64,000 nt of DNA from the NCBI RefSeq assembly GCF_001746835.1, contig NZ_CP016094.1, positions 3,983,501 to 4,047,500 of the forward strand. Reading direction: 5' to 3'. The position numbers were made by a program, and so were the translations under genes. The notes under the pieces are model-generated. The model searched no databases. It was not told where the DNA came from and saw nothing but the letters and a program-made list of their open reading frames with translations. The DNA is from Lacunisphaera limnophila. GTDB lineage: Bacteria > Verrucomicrobiota > Verrucomicrobiia > Opitutales > Opitutaceae. This document shows, piece by piece, positions 16,393-26,041 of the stretch (the stretch's first letter is position 1; each line of letters opens with the position of its first letter).

Positions 16393-16994
16393 GACGAGGC
16401 GGCGGTCCGCGTGGCCAGCAGCTTCTCCACGTATTTGCCGAGCAGGTCGAACTCGAGGTTCACCCCCGAGCCGGCCCGTTTCTCGCGGAGGTTGGTCGCA
16501 GCCAGCGTGTGCGGGATAAGCCAGACGGCAAACGTGTCGCCCGCCACCTCGGCGACCGTCAGGGAAATGCCATCCAAGGCGATCGATCCCTTGTGGATGA
16601 GATACCGGCCGGCACCCGCCGGGGCGGCCACCCGCAGGTAGTGGTCCTTGCCGCGGGCCTCAAAGACCTCGACCCGGCCCAGCCCATCGATGTGGCCGGA
16701 CACGAAATGCCCGCCGAGCCGCGCGTCGGCCCGGAGGCTGCGCTCCAGGTTCACGGCGGATCCGGGCTTGAGTTCGGAAAAATTCGTCAGCCGGCGGGTC
16801 TCCTCCAGCATTTCAAACCCCAGCTGCCCATCCCCGCAGCGGGTGACCGTCAGGCAGCAGCCGTTCACCGCCACGCTGTCCCCCACGGCCACGCCGGCCG
16901 GCACGACCCGCGCCGCCAGCTGCAACCCCCACGCGTTCTGCGCGGGGGCAAAGCTCACCACCTGGGCTGTTTCCTCGACCAAACCGGTAAACAT
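16389..16994 (-). CDS. ribE: Riboflavin synthase, alpha subunit
   Basis: Cytoplasmic enzyme that dismutates two 6,7-dimethyl-8-ribityllumazines into riboflavin. The 201-residue product contains two tandem lumazine-binding barrels. The first starts [12 protein letters not shown], with [15 protein letters not shown] and [11 protein letters not shown]; the second has [14 protein letters not shown] and IPHTL. Length and start are typical. The first gene of a coupled minus-strand string (ribE-udg-mdoG-unknown-mdoH), it is divergent from leuS. I looked for an FMN riboswitch in 16995-17159 and saw none. Confidence 0.95.
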   Translation of the reverse strand: MFTGLVEETAQVVSFAPAQNAWGLQLAARVVPAGVAVGDSVAVNGCCLTVTRCGDGQLGFEMLEETRRLTNFSELKPGSAVNLERSLRADARLGGHFVSGHIDGLGRVEVFEARGKDHYLRVAAPAGAGRYLIHKGSIALDGISLTVAEVAGDTFAVWLIPHTLAATNLREKRAGSGVNLEFDLLGKYVEKLLATRTAASS

Positions 16995-17159
16995 GCCCTG
17001 ATCCTTAAGTGAACGGATCGGCCAGCACCAGAAAAAGTCCGCCGGCATGGTCATTTTGCGCCGCGCTCCGGTTGCGCGGCTCGTGAATATGGACCTCCCA
17101 TCAGCCATTTCCCGGGGTTGACGGTCGGGGCGAACCTTCCAAAGTGACCGTTTACCCAC

Positions 17160-19730
17160 ATGGCCGCCACTTCCTGCAAAGAATACGACTTCCTCACGAT
17201 CGAGCCGCACTGGCAGGCGGTCTGGGAACAAGCCAAGCCCTTCCGCGCCGAAAACGGCTCGACCAAGCCTAAGTTCTACGTGCTGGACATGTTTCCCTAC
17301 CCGTCCGGCGCCGGCCTGCACATCGGCCACCCCGAGGGCTACACCGCCACCGACATCCTCGCCCGCTATAAGCGCGCCCGCGGCTTCAACGTGCTCCACC
17401 CGATCGGCTGGGACGCCTTCGGCCTGCCCGCCGAGCAGCACGCCGTGAAGACCGGCACCCACCCGGCCGCCAACACCCAGAACAACATCACCAACTTCCG
17501 CCGGCAGATCAAGGCGCTGGGCTTCAGCTACGACTGGGACCGCGAGGTCGACACGACCGACCCGAAGTACTTCCGCTGGACCCAATGGATCTTCCTCCAG
17601 CTCTTCCGCAAGGGCCTGGCCTACGTCGACGAGCGCCCCGTGTGGTGGTGCCCGGAACTCCGCACCGTCCTCGCCAACGAGGAGGTCGTGGACGGCAAGT
17701 CCGAGGTCGGCGGTTTCCCCGTCGAGCGCCGCAACCTCCGCCAGTGGGTGCTCCGCATCACCGCCTACGCCGAGCAACTGATTGACGGCCTCAAGGACGT
17801 CGACTGGCCCGACTCCACCAAGCGCATGCAGGAGGCTTGGATCGGCCGCAGCGAGGGCGCCGAGGTGCTGTTCAAGCTGGCCGATGCCACGCTCGGCGAC
17901 CTGAAGATCTTCACCACGCGCCCCGACACGCTCTTCGGCTGCACCTACATGGTCCTCGCCCCCGAGCACCCGCTCGTGCCGTCGCTGACCACGCCCGCCC
18001 AGCGCGACGCCGTCGAGGCCTACCGCAAAAAGACCGCCGCCAAGAGCGACGTCGAGCGCATGTCCGACGCCTCCAAGGAAAAGAGCGGCGTCTTCACCGG
18101 CAGCTACGCGATCAATCCCGTCAACGGCGCCCAGGTCCCGGTGTGGATCGCCGACTACGTTCTCATGGGCTACGGCACGGGGGCCATCATGGCCGTGCCC
18201 GCCCACGACGAGCGCGACTACGAGTTCGCCCGGCAGTATGACCTGCCCATCCCGCGCGTCATCGCCGCGGCCGACGGCAGCGACACCCTGCCCTACACCG
18301 GCGACGGCACGCTGATCAACTCGCCGGGCTACGACGGCCTCGCCTGGCCCGAGGCGAAAAAGAAAATCTCCGCCGACCTCGCCGCCCGCGGCATCGGCCG
18401 GGCCACGATCAACTACAAGCTCCGCGACTGGCTGTTCTCCCGCCAGCGCTACTGGGGCGAGCCGTTCCCCATCGTCTGGGTCAGCGAGGCCGACTACCGC
18501 CGGGCCGCCGTCCTGCGCCCCGACCTGCCCGCGCAGCCGGTCACCTTCATCGAAAACGGCGCCACCCAGTTCGCCCTGCCCCTGCCGGAATCCTCGCTCC
18601 CGCTCGTACTGCCGGAGGTCCAATCCTACCTGCCCAGTGGCACCGGCGAGAGCCCGCTGGCCAACGTCACGCCCTGGCTCGAGATCTGGCTCAACGTCAC
18701 GACCGGCGCCAGCCTGCCCGCCACCGCGGCCCAGCCCGCCGGCGAGGCCTGGGTCCGCGCCCGCCGCGAGACCAACACCATGCCGCAATGGGCCGGCTCC
18801 TGCTGGTATTACCTGCGCTACCTCGACCCGCAGAACGCCGGTGCCCTCGCCAGCCCGGAGGCGCTGAAATACTGGGGCGTGCCCGACCTCTACGTCGGCG
18901 GCGCCGAGCACGCGGTGCTCCACCTGCTCTACGCCCGCTTCTGGCACAAGGTGCTCTTCGACCTCGGCCTCGTGCCCCAGGCCGAGCCGTTCACGAAGCT
19001 CTTCCACCAGGGCATCATCCTCGGCGAGGACGGGGTCAAGATGTCCAAGAGCCGCGGCAACGTGGTCAACCCCGACGACATCATCCGCGCTTACGGCGCC
19101 GACACCCTGCGGCTTTACCTCATGTTCCTCGGGCCGCTCGACGCCATGAAACCCTGGAACCCCAAGGGCATCGAGGGCGTGCACCGTTTCCTCAAGAAGG
19201 TCTGGCGCGAGTGCCTCGACGCCGAGGGCGCGGTCAACCCCCGCATCGCCCCCGACGCCACGCTCACGGCCGAGACCGCGAAGCTGCTCCACGAGACGAT
19301 CAAGAAAGTCGGGGACGACTACGAGAACCTGCGCTTTAACACCGCCATCTCCCAGCTGATGATCCTGGTGAACGCCCTGCAGAAGGAGCCCTCCCTCCCG
19401 CGGCCGGTCGTCCTGGACCTCGTCCGGCTCCTCGCCCCCCTGGCCCCGCATCTCGCCGACGAACTCTGGGCCCGCCTCGGCGAATCCGGGGCCGTCATGG
19501 CCGCCGGCTGGCCGGTTTTTGACCCGGCCAAACTGGTCGCAAGCACCATCACCATCGTGATCCAGGTGAACGGCAAACACCGCGGCGATGTGCTGGTCGA
19601 CCCGGCCATTAACGAAGAGGCCCTAATGGCCCTAGCCTTGGCCCATGAAAAAGCCGGCCCCCATCTGGCCGGAAAAACTATTCGCCGTACAATTTATGTA
19701 AAAGGCCGGTTGATAAATTATATTGTATGA
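17160..19730 (+). CDS. leuS: Leucyl-tRNA synthetase
   Basis: Class I synthetase charging tRNA-Leu in the cytoplasm. The 856-residue product has the HIGH motif region [15 protein letters not shown] and the KMSKS loop ([15 protein letters not shown]). The inserted editing domain includes [10 protein letters not shown] and [14 protein letters not shown]. The ATG at 17160 sits close to the family N-terminus. It stands alone, 165 bp from divergent ribE. No T-box leader is visible upstream. Confidence 0.97.
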   Translation: MAATSCKEYDFLTIEPHWQAVWEQAKPFRAENGSTKPKFYVLDMFPYPSGAGLHIGHPEGYTATDILARYKRARGFNVLHPIGWDAFGLPAEQHAVKTGTHPAANTQNNITNFRRQIKALGFSYDWDREVDTTDPKYFRWTQWIFLQLFRKGLAYVDERPVWWCPELRTVLANEEVVDGKSEVGGFPVERRNLRQWVLRITAYAEQLIDGLKDVDWPDSTKRMQEAWIGRSEGAEVLFKLADATLGDLKIFTTRPDTLFGCTYMVLAPEHPLVPSLTTPAQRDAVEAYRKKTAAKSDVERMSDASKEKSGVFTGSYAINPVNGAQVPVWIADYVLMGYGTGAIMAVPAHDERDYEFARQYDLPIPRVIAAADGSDTLPYTGDGTLINSPGYDGLAWPEAKKKISADLAARGIGRATINYKLRDWLFSRQRYWGEPFPIVWVSEADYRRAAVLRPDLPAQPVTFIENGATQFALPLPESSLPLVLPEVQSYLPSGTGESPLANVTPWLEIWLNVTTGASLPATAAQPAGEAWVRARRETNTMPQWAGSCWYYLRYLDPQNAGALASPEALKYWGVPDLYVGGAEHAVLHLLYARFWHKVLFDLGLVPQAEPFTKLFHQGIILGEDGVKMSKSRGNVVNPDDIIRAYGADTLRLYLMFLGPLDAMKPWNPKGIEGVHRFLKKVWRECLDAEGAVNPRIAPDATLTAETAKLLHETIKKVGDDYENLRFNTAISQLMILVNALQKEPSLPRPVVLDLVRLLAPLAPHLADELWARLGESGAVMAAGWPVFDPAKLVASTITIVIQVNGKHRGDVLVDPAINEEALMALALAHEKAGPHLAGKTIRRTIYVKGRLINYIV

Positions 19731-19840
19731 GTAGGTTAGGAATGTATCTACGGGAATACACGTATTTGATCTTGTCATAGGTGTAACACCCTAGTTCTGT
19801 CGGGAGGAATCAAGGGTCAGCACCTCAACAAGCATCGGCT

Positions 19841-20824
19841 ATGAAAACGAATCTCCCTCATCTCCTCGTGTTCTGCGCGCTGTCCGCGCTCGTCGCCGCT
19901 CCCGTGGCGCTCGCCCAGCGTTCGCTCGGCAAAAAGAAAGGCCCGACCAGCAAGCTCTACCTCGCGGAGACCGTCGGCGAGAGCCAGATCCAGAACGGCG
20001 ACAAAATCTACACCGCCCGCCAGGCCACCGCCTTCGACGCCCCGGGCACCGTGATCGAGACCAAGGCGGGCGCCCACAACGCCCTCGTCTACTCCAACGG
20101 CACCGGCATGTTCGTCGACGAAAACACCCGCGTGGAAATCGACCGCTTCGTGCAGGAACCTTTCCGCCCGGACCGCGACAACCAGCGGCTCGACACGCCC
20201 ATCGAGCCCTCCATCTCGCAGAGCCAGGTGCACGTGGCGACCGGCGCCGTCGGCATCTGCACCAGCCAGCTGATCTCGGGCAGTTCCATGAATTATTCCA
20301 CGCCGCACGGCAACGTGAACATCCGCGGCGGTCGCGTCTCGATCGAGACCAGCGATGATGTCACCTTCGTCGATCTCCTCGACGGCGACGTCACCGTGCG
20401 CGGCAGCGGCGGGCGCGACGTCGGCGGGCAGATCCTCCGGGCCGGAGAACGCGCCACCATCACTCCTTCCCGCACCGGCGGCCAGCCCACCATCACCGTC
20501 GGCCCGATCCCGCAGGCCGCCCAGCAGGCCGCCGACAACCGGACCGAGACCGCCTGTAACGCCAAGAAGACCGTCACCTTCGATGTCATTGAGAAGAAAG
20601 CCGAGCAAGGCCTCGACGTTCCGGAGGAGACCCCCGTCACCGAGGACCCCGCCGCCCCCGCCCCGCCCCCCGCCGAGGAAGGGACCGGCAACGGCGAGAC
20701 CGAGGCCGCCGGGGATGAGGCCGCCGGCGCCGAAAGCGATCAGGAGATCGTCGTCCGCCCCACCGTGCCCGAGGAACCGCCCACTAACATCGTGATCAGC
20801 CCTGACCGCCTCCCCGGTACCTGA
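19841..20824 (+). CDS. Secreted FecR-domain protein of the polysaccharide export operon
   Basis: A 327-residue product with a signal peptide (about 25 residues, ending PVALAQ). The FecR-like beta domain (about 40-215) shows the typical TKAGAHNALVYSNGTG and VDLLDGDVTVRG patterns. A Pro/Glu/Ala-rich disordered tail follows. FecR domains in sigma-factor systems sense signal at the membrane; free-standing secreted copies like this are of unknown role. It is the first of four genes with short gaps leading to wza- and wzc-like genes, so a part in export or its monitoring is inferred. Confidence 0.75.
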   Translation: MKTNLPHLLVFCALSALVAAPVALAQRSLGKKKGPTSKLYLAETVGESQIQNGDKIYTARQATAFDAPGTVIETKAGAHNALVYSNGTGMFVDENTRVEIDRFVQEPFRPDRDNQRLDTPIEPSISQSQVHVATGAVGICTSQLISGSSMNYSTPHGNVNIRGGRVSIETSDDVTFVDLLDGDVTVRGSGGRDVGGQILRAGERATITPSRTGGQPTITVGPIPQAAQQAADNRTETACNAKKTVTFDVIEKKAEQGLDVPEETPVTEDPAAPAPPPAEEGTGNGETEAAGDEAAGAESDQEIVVRPTVPEEPPTNIVISPDRLPGT

Positions 20825-20826
20825 GC

Positions 20827-21987
20827 TTGAAAAACCCACGCCCATCCGCCTCTCGCTCCGACCGCGGCCTTCTGGCCCGAGCGTGCACCGTCGCCCTGCT
20901 CCTGGCCCTGCCGCATACCGCCAGCGCCCTGCTGAATATTGATGGCTCGCGCAACCAGGTGTTCGTCTTCGGCGGCGTCACCTTCGGCTACAACTCCAAT
21001 ATGTTCGCCGAGGCGGATGGCCGGGGCGACTACTCCGTTTCCGCCAGCGCCGGCGTGGAACTCAAGCGGCGCGCCGGCATCATCGCCGTCAACCTCACCG
21101 CCAAGGCCGACTACGTCACCTACGGCACCTACCGCGACGAGAACAGCCTGAATCCCAGCCTCTACCTGGAATTCAACAAGACCACCGGCCGCACCACCGG
21201 CGCGCTCACCCTCAACGCCTACCGCGAGACCCGCTCCGACAGCGCGGTCAACCTGCGCACCACCACCTGGAATTTCCCGCTCGGCCTGAGCCTCAAATAC
21301 CCGGTCAACGACAACCTCTACCTGACCTCCGCCACCGGCTTCCTCAGCCGCAGCTACAGCGACAACTCCACCCTCGTCGACTACCGCGATTACAGCCAGG
21401 CGGTCGACGCCTACTACGTCTACACCTCCAAGCTCGACCTGCTCGCCGGCTACCGCCTGCGCAACTCCACCACCTCCATCGGCGGGCGCACCACCGACCA
21501 CTGGTTCAACGTCGGCGCCACCGGCGGTCTCTTCTCCAAGCTCTCCGGCACCGTCCGCGTCGGCTACCAGGTGCGCGATGTCCGGGCCGGGCTCGGCGAG
21601 ACCTTCGACCACTTCAACGCCTCGGCCTCCATCAACTGGCCCGTCACCCGCAAGTTCATCCTCGGCGGCTCCCTCAACCGCGACTTCAACACCATCGCGA
21701 CCGGCGCCTCGGTCGACTCCACCAGCGCCGCCCTCCGCGCCAACTACACCTTCTCCCGCAAGCTTGAGTTCTCCGCCGACACCGCCGTGGGCCGCAACGA
21801 GTTCCTCGGCCGCAACGAGCTCCCGCGCACCGACACCTTCTTCACCTGGGGCGTTGGCGCCTCCTACCGCACCAACGAGCATTTGCAGATCGGCGCCTCC
21901 TACACCTATTTCCGCAACTGGTCGTCCCTGAGCTTCTCCGACTACGACAGCCACGGGTTCTCCCTCGACGTCTCCAGCCGCTACTGA
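20827..21987 (+). CDS. Outer-membrane beta-barrel protein of the polysaccharide export operon
   Basis: A 386-residue product read from a TTG at 20827, 2 bp after the previous stop. It has a signal peptide (VALLLALPHTASA). Repeated amphipathic strands rich in Tyr, Asn, Ser and Thr follow, and it ends in an aromatic residue (DVSSRY), as outer-membrane barrels do. No specific family is claimed. The place between the FecR and Wza-like genes suggests an outer-membrane part of an exopolysaccharide exporter, akin to barrels found in exosortase or EPS loci. Confidence 0.72.
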   Translation: MKNPRPSASRSDRGLLARACTVALLLALPHTASALLNIDGSRNQVFVFGGVTFGYNSNMFAEADGRGDYSVSASAGVELKRRAGIIAVNLTAKADYVTYGTYRDENSLNPSLYLEFNKTTGRTTGALTLNAYRETRSDSAVNLRTTTWNFPLGLSLKYPVNDNLYLTSATGFLSRSYSDNSTLVDYRDYSQAVDAYYVYTSKLDLLAGYRLRNSTTSIGGRTTDHWFNVGATGGLFSKLSGTVRVGYQVRDVRAGLGETFDHFNASASINWPVTRKFILGGSLNRDFNTIATGASVDSTSAALRANYTFSRKLEFSADTAVGRNEFLGRNELPRTDTFFTWGVGASYRTNEHLQIGASYTYFRNWSSLSFSDYDSHGFSLDVSSRY

Positions 21988-21995
21988 TCCCGCCC

Positions 21996-22595
21996 ATGAA
22001 ACGAGCCTCCGTCCTCCCCCTGTTCCTCCTGCTCTGCCTCCCCGCCCTCGCCCAGGTGGCCGACAAGAAGAACTACGTCCACACCCTGGCGCTCGCCGAT
22101 CGCGTCCGCATCGCTGTGTTCCAGGAGGATGACCTCACCAGCCTCAGCCGCGTCGACGCCCGCGGTCGCGTCAACCTCCCCCTCATCGGCGAGATCGCCA
22201 TCGGGGGCCTGACCGTCGTCGAGGCCCAGGCCGCCATCGAGAACGCCTACAAGGAAGGCCGCTACCTCCGTAATCCTCAGGTCACCGTCAGCGTCGAGGA
22301 ATATGCCCCGCGCGAGGTCTCCATCCAGGGCCGCATCCGCAACGCCGGCCGCTACACCCTGCCCATCGAATCCACCCTCTCCGTCGTCGAGCTTGTTACG
22401 AAGGCCGGCGGCATCGACGACATCGGCAAGGGCTCCGCCGTCACGGTCACCCGCATCATGCCCGATGGCTCAAGGAAAGTCTTCACAGTGGACGTGGATA
22501 GTGTCATCAAGGGCAAGAAAGACAGCAAATCTGATGACTCGACCATGCTCCTCCAACCCGGTGATATCGTGTACGTGCCCGAGCGTCTGATCTAA
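21996..22595 (+). CDS. Polysaccharide export protein, Wza-like
   Basis: A 199-residue periplasmic or outer-membrane export protein with signal peptide (VLPLFLLLCLPALAQ). The Poly_export domain shows LADRVRIAVFQEDDLT and GRVNLPLIGEIAIGGLTVVEAQ. One SLBB-type repeat follows (VSIQGRIRNAGRYTLP, VVELVTKAGGI). It lacks the lipobox and the C-terminal amphipathic helix of E. coli Wza (379 residues), so the short form must rely on another outer-membrane part, plausibly the barrel encoded upstream. It is followed 9 bp later by the Wzc-like gene. Confidence 0.9.
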   Translation: MKRASVLPLFLLLCLPALAQVADKKNYVHTLALADRVRIAVFQEDDLTSLSRVDARGRVNLPLIGEIAIGGLTVVEAQAAIENAYKEGRYLRNPQVTVSVEEYAPREVSIQGRIRNAGRYTLPIESTLSVVELVTKAGGIDDIGKGSAVTVTRIMPDGSRKVFTVDVDSVIKGKKDSKSDDSTMLLQPGDIVYVPERLI

Positions 22596-22604
22596 AAACC
22601 ACCG

Positions 22605-24782
22605 ATGTCCGTCCCGGATTCCCCGCCATCCAGCTCCGCCGCCCAGCGCGCCGCGTCCTTGCATGGCAACGACCATCAGGTCGTCGAACGCCGCTCTCTC
22701 CGGGACTATTACATCATCCTGCGCGAACGCCTCTGGATCGCGCTGCCCGTCGCCCTCCTCGTCTCGCTCTCCGTCGGGTACTACAAGGCCCAGGAGACGC
22801 CCATGTACTCCAGCGTGGCCACCATGCAGTTCGAGCGCCCCGAGCGGGTCGTGCAGAACGAGCAGGTCGTCGACACCTCCGTCCGCTCCGACGTCGACCT
22901 TAACACCTACATCCAGATCCTCACCAGCGGTCGCCTCCGAACCATGGTGTCCCAGTCGCTGACCCCCGAGGAAATCAAGATCCTCCAGCGCCCCTACCTC
23001 AAGGACCTCGCCCCCGGCGCCAACCCGCCCCCGGTCGGCGGCCTCCTCGGCAGCATGGCCCCCCAGTCCGTCCGCAACAGCTTCCTGATCAACATCAGCG
23101 TCACCAACCGCGACCCCGAGGGCGCCGCCCTCCTCGCCAACCGCTACGTCGAGCAGTTCATGCGCTACCTGCTCGAGAACGTCGGCGGCAAGAACGAGTT
23201 CGCCGTCGACTACCTCAAGACCCGCGCCGAGGAGCTCCGCAAGGAATCCGAGATCGCCGAGGGCCGCCTCCAGGACTACCGCCGCAAGCACAACCTCGTC
23301 TCCCTCGACAACAGCATCAACATCATCAGCGAGCGCCTGCGCACCATCAACGCCACGCTGACCAGCGCCCGCCTCAGCCGCATCGACCTCGAGAACCTCC
23401 TCGGCCAGATCGAGCGCATGCAGCAGGCCGGCGGCAACCTGCTCGAGATCGGCTACATCACCGCCTACGGCAACATCGCCGCCCTCAAGACCCAGCTCGC
23501 CGAGCTCCAGAACCAGCAGTCCCTCCTCGCCGAGCGCTACCTCGAGCGCCACCCCAAGATGATCAGCGTGGCGAACTCCATCGACGTCATCGCCGCCCAG
23601 ATCCAGAACGACATCGCCCAGTCCCTCTCCGACCTCCGCACCCAGTACACCAAGGTCAAGGAAACCGAGGCCTCCTATCAGAAGGAATACAAGGAGGCCG
23701 AGATGGGCCAGCTCCGCCTCGGCGAACTCTCCGTCGAGTTTAAGAGCCTCGAGAACCAGGCCACCGTCGCCAAGAACAACTACATCGAGATCCTCAACCG
23801 CCTCAACCAGGTCACCACCTCGAAAAACCTCGAGAACATCCCGGTCAAGCCCCTCGACCGCGCCCTGCCCGCCGGCGCCCCCTTCACCCCGAATATTCGC
23901 AGCATCATCAAGACCAGCATCGGTCTCGGCCTCCTCGTCTTCGCCGCCGTCGCCATCGGCCTCAGCTTCATCGACGACCGCGTCAAGAGCGCCTGGGACA
24001 TCGAAGGCTTCATCGGCGCCCACCTCCTCGGCATCATCCCCGAGCTCGGCGACGTGCCCGACACCGAGAAACACTCCCTCGTCAACAGCAACAAGACCTC
24101 CCCCGGCTCCGAGGCCTTCCTCAGCGTCTACAGCGCGGTCAAGATCCAGTCCAAACTCGATTTCCCGAAGTCCGTCCTCGTCACCAGCACCATCCCCGGC
24201 GAGGGCAAGACGATGATCAGCTGCAACCTGGCGGCCTCCTTCGCCCGCCACGGCAAGCGCGTCCTCATCATCGACTGCGACATGCGCCGCCCGATGCTGC
24301 ACCGCCACTTCAAGCTCACCAACGAGGTCGGCCTGATCGCCTGGTTCGAGGCCGGCGCCAAGATTCCCGCTGACCCCTTCACCGACGCCGCCCTCGGCCT
24401 CGCCAAGGTCGACGAAAACCTCTACCTCCTCCGCTCCGGCGGCCGCTCCAAGAGCCCCACCGAGCTGCTTGAGAACCCTGTCTTCGGCCAGTTCATCGAG
24501 GCCATGAAGCAGCACTTCGACCTTATCGTCGTCGACTCCCCGCCGATGGGCGCGGTCACCGATTCCCTGCTCATCTCCGAGCGCACCGACGAGATCATCT
24601 ACGTGTGCCGCTTCAACCGCGCCTACCGGAAACACATCCGCCTTTACATCAAACAGCTTCGCGAGAGCAAAAACGAGCTGCTCGGCATCGTCCTCAACGG
24701 CCTCTCCCCCCGCCGCATCGAGTACTACTCCAACTACCGGTACTACCGTAGCTACAAGAAATACTACGGCTCCCAGTCTTGA
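22605..24782 (+). CDS. Polysaccharide co-polymerase with tyrosine autokinase, Wzc-like
   Basis: A 725-residue inner-membrane protein that sets chain length and drives export. Helix one (LWIALPVALLVSLSVGYY) and helix two (TSIGLGLLVFAAVAIGLSF) bracket a periplasmic coiled-coil Wzz region. The cytoplasmic BY-kinase part has Walker A STIPGEGKTMIS, Walker A' VLIIDCDMRRP and Walker B FDLIVVDSPPMGA. The tail holds eight tyrosines in sixteen residues (EYYSNYRYYRSYKKYY), the autophosphorylation cluster. It is last of the four-gene operon and followed by a terminator. No glycosyltransferase lies next to it. Confidence 0.95.
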   Translation: MSVPDSPPSSSAAQRAASLHGNDHQVVERRSLRDYYIILRERLWIALPVALLVSLSVGYYKAQETPMYSSVATMQFERPERVVQNEQVVDTSVRSDVDLNTYIQILTSGRLRTMVSQSLTPEEIKILQRPYLKDLAPGANPPPVGGLLGSMAPQSVRNSFLINISVTNRDPEGAALLANRYVEQFMRYLLENVGGKNEFAVDYLKTRAEELRKESEIAEGRLQDYRRKHNLVSLDNSINIISERLRTINATLTSARLSRIDLENLLGQIERMQQAGGNLLEIGYITAYGNIAALKTQLAELQNQQSLLAERYLERHPKMISVANSIDVIAAQIQNDIAQSLSDLRTQYTKVKETEASYQKEYKEAEMGQLRLGELSVEFKSLENQATVAKNNYIEILNRLNQVTTSKNLENIPVKPLDRALPAGAPFTPNIRSIIKTSIGLGLLVFAAVAIGLSFIDDRVKSAWDIEGFIGAHLLGIIPELGDVPDTEKHSLVNSNKTSPGSEAFLSVYSAVKIQSKLDFPKSVLVTSTIPGEGKTMISCNLAASFARHGKRVLIIDCDMRRPMLHRHFKLTNEVGLIAWFEAGAKIPADPFTDAALGLAKVDENLYLLRSGGRSKSPTELLENPVFGQFIEAMKQHFDLIVVDSPPMGAVTDSLLISERTDEIIYVCRFNRAYRKHIRLYIKQLRESKNELLGIVLNGLSPRRIEYYSNYRYYRSYKKYYGSQS

Positions 24783-24820
24783 TACTTGTAGGGCGGGGTC
24801 TCCGAACCCCGCCACTCCCC

Positions 24821-24848
24821 GCCGCACCCCGCCCGGTGCGGCTTTTTT
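24821..24848 (+). terminator. Intrinsic terminator of the polysaccharide export operon
   Basis: Stem GCCGCACC / GGTGCGGC with a 6-nt loop, followed by TTTTTT, 38 bp after the wzc-like stop. The terminator at 62173-62201 uses the identical 8-bp stem. Confidence 0.9.
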
Positions 24849-24861
24849 ATGCCTCCTGTAG

Positions 24862-24883
24862 GGCGGGATCGCCGAATCCCGCC
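24862..24883. repeat. Dispersed GGCGGGAT hairpin repeat, copy 2 (inverted)
   Basis: Stem GGCGGGAT / ATCCCGCC with loop CGCCGA, the reverse complement of the copy at 3029-3050 with one change. A sister hairpin with GGCGGGGT / ACCCCGCC and loop CTCCGA lies at 24792-24813, so three related palindromes are present. Confidence 0.65.
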
Positions 24884-24975
24884 TGCCTCCCTCCTGGAGC
24901 GCGGCGACCCCGCCCGCGTCTTCCCCCCGCCGGACCCTGCTTGCACGCCATCCGTTCCCCCGCCATCACGTTACC

Positions 24976-25815
24976 GTGCCCTCCGCCTTCCTGCCCCCGG
25001 ATTTTAACCCCGCCCGCCCCGTCGTCCTGATCGCCGGCCGCGGCAACTACCCGGTCATCACCGCCGCCGCCATCCGTGCCGCCGGGGTCCCCCTGCGCTT
25101 GATCGCCATGGACGATGAGACCGAGCCGGGCCTCATCGCATCCTTCCCCGCCGCCGAACGCGTCACCCTCAACGTCGGCCAGATCGGCAAGATGCTCGAC
25201 ACCCTGAAAGCCTTCGGCGCCGGCTACGCCCTCATGGCCGGTCAGGTGAAACCCAAGAAACTCTTCCACGGCCTCAAGCCCGACCTCAAGGCCGCCTCGA
25301 TCCTCATGGGCCTCAAGCGCCGCAACGCCGAGACCATCTTCGGCGCCATCGCCGCCGAGATCGGCAAGCTCGGGGTCACCCTGCTCGATGCCCGCGCCTT
25401 CATTGACGACCAGCTCGCCACCCCGGGCAACATGGCTGGCCCCAAGCTCCCGACCGATGAGGAATACCTCCACCACGGCATCACCATCGCCCGCGAGATA
25501 GCCCGCCTCGATATCGGCCAGGGCTGCGTCGTCCGCAAGGGCACCGTCCTCGCCGTCGAGGCCTTCGAGGGCACCGACCCCATGCTCCGCCGCGCCGGCA
25601 CCTTCAAGACCGACGAAACCCTCTTCGTGAAGGTCGTGAAACCCGCCCAGGATTTCCGCTTCGACGTCCCCGTCTTCGGCCTCCGCACGCTCGCAACCAT
25701 GCATGAGGCCGGCCTCGCCGCCGCCGCCCTCGAGGCCGGCAAGGTCATCGTCCTGGAAAAACCCGCCGTCCTGAAACAAGCCAAGGCCCTCGGCATCTGC
25801 CTCCACGGCTTCTGA
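24976..25815 (+). CDS. lpxI: UDP-2,3-diacylglucosamine pyrophosphatase LpxI
   Basis: Lipid A pathway enzyme (DUF1009 family) that cleaves UDP-2,3-diacylglucosamine to lipid X and UMP on the inner face of the membrane. The 279-residue product shows an N-terminal Rossmann-like part (VVLIAGRGNYPVI) and the conserved C-terminal block (DIGQGCVVRKGTVLAVEAFEGTD, where the family's catalytic Asp lies; KVVKPAQDFRFDVPVFG). The start is a GTG at 24976. Its presence shows a Gram-negative outer membrane. LpxH is the alternative enzyme elsewhere, so LpxI use is a lineage trait. Confidence 0.9.
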   Translation: MPSAFLPPDFNPARPVVLIAGRGNYPVITAAAIRAAGVPLRLIAMDDETEPGLIASFPAAERVTLNVGQIGKMLDTLKAFGAGYALMAGQVKPKKLFHGLKPDLKAASILMGLKRRNAETIFGAIAAEIGKLGVTLLDARAFIDDQLATPGNMAGPKLPTDEEYLHHGITIAREIARLDIGQGCVVRKGTVLAVEAFEGTDPMLRRAGTFKTDETLFVKVVKPAQDFRFDVPVFGLRTLATMHEAGLAAAALEAGKVIVLEKPAVLKQAKALGICLHGF

Positions 25816-25830
25816 GTCCCGTCCGCCCGT

Positions 25831-25895
25831 TTAGGGCCAGTCTCCGACTGGCCCAGATCGACCCCCCTGTGGGAGCATGCTCGCACGCGACTGTG
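25831..25895. repeat. Intergenic repeat stretch (inverted 'gggccagtctccgactggccc' unit)
   Basis: Contains a hairpin GGGCCAGTC-TCC-GACTGGCCC followed by ctgtgggagcatgctcgcacgcgac. A similar 'gtctccaactggccc' unit lies at 31873-31886. It occupies the gap between lpxI and the DUF151 gene. No coding signal is seen. Confidence 0.55.
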
Positions 25896-26041
25896 ATTTG
25901 CCCCCAGCCAATCCCCCTGAGCCCAGCCGAAGGCCTCCGCCCTCCGTCCTCTGTATTCCCCCCAACAACCAACAACCAACAACCGCGCGCGCAGCGCGCA
26001 CCCCAGCTTGCACTTTCCCCCCGCGCCCGCATTTTCACCCC

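Noticed and set aside
16995..17159. FMN riboswitch before ribE or T-box before leuS
   Set aside because: No FMN-element core or T-box sequence is seen; the gap holds only a 7-bp GCCGCGC/GCGCGGC hairpin and a weak TTGACG.
16995..19580. Long minus-strand frame continuous with ribE and opposite leuS
   Set aside because: leuS is certain on the plus strand; the riboflavin synthase domain begins exactly at the ATG at 16994, and the upstream part is low-complexity antisense.
22470..24827. Minus-strand open frame of 785 codons opposite the wzc-like gene
   Set aside because: Composition (Asp/Glu/Val/Gly runs) is the antisense shadow of a GC-rich gene; the sense frame has all kinase motifs.
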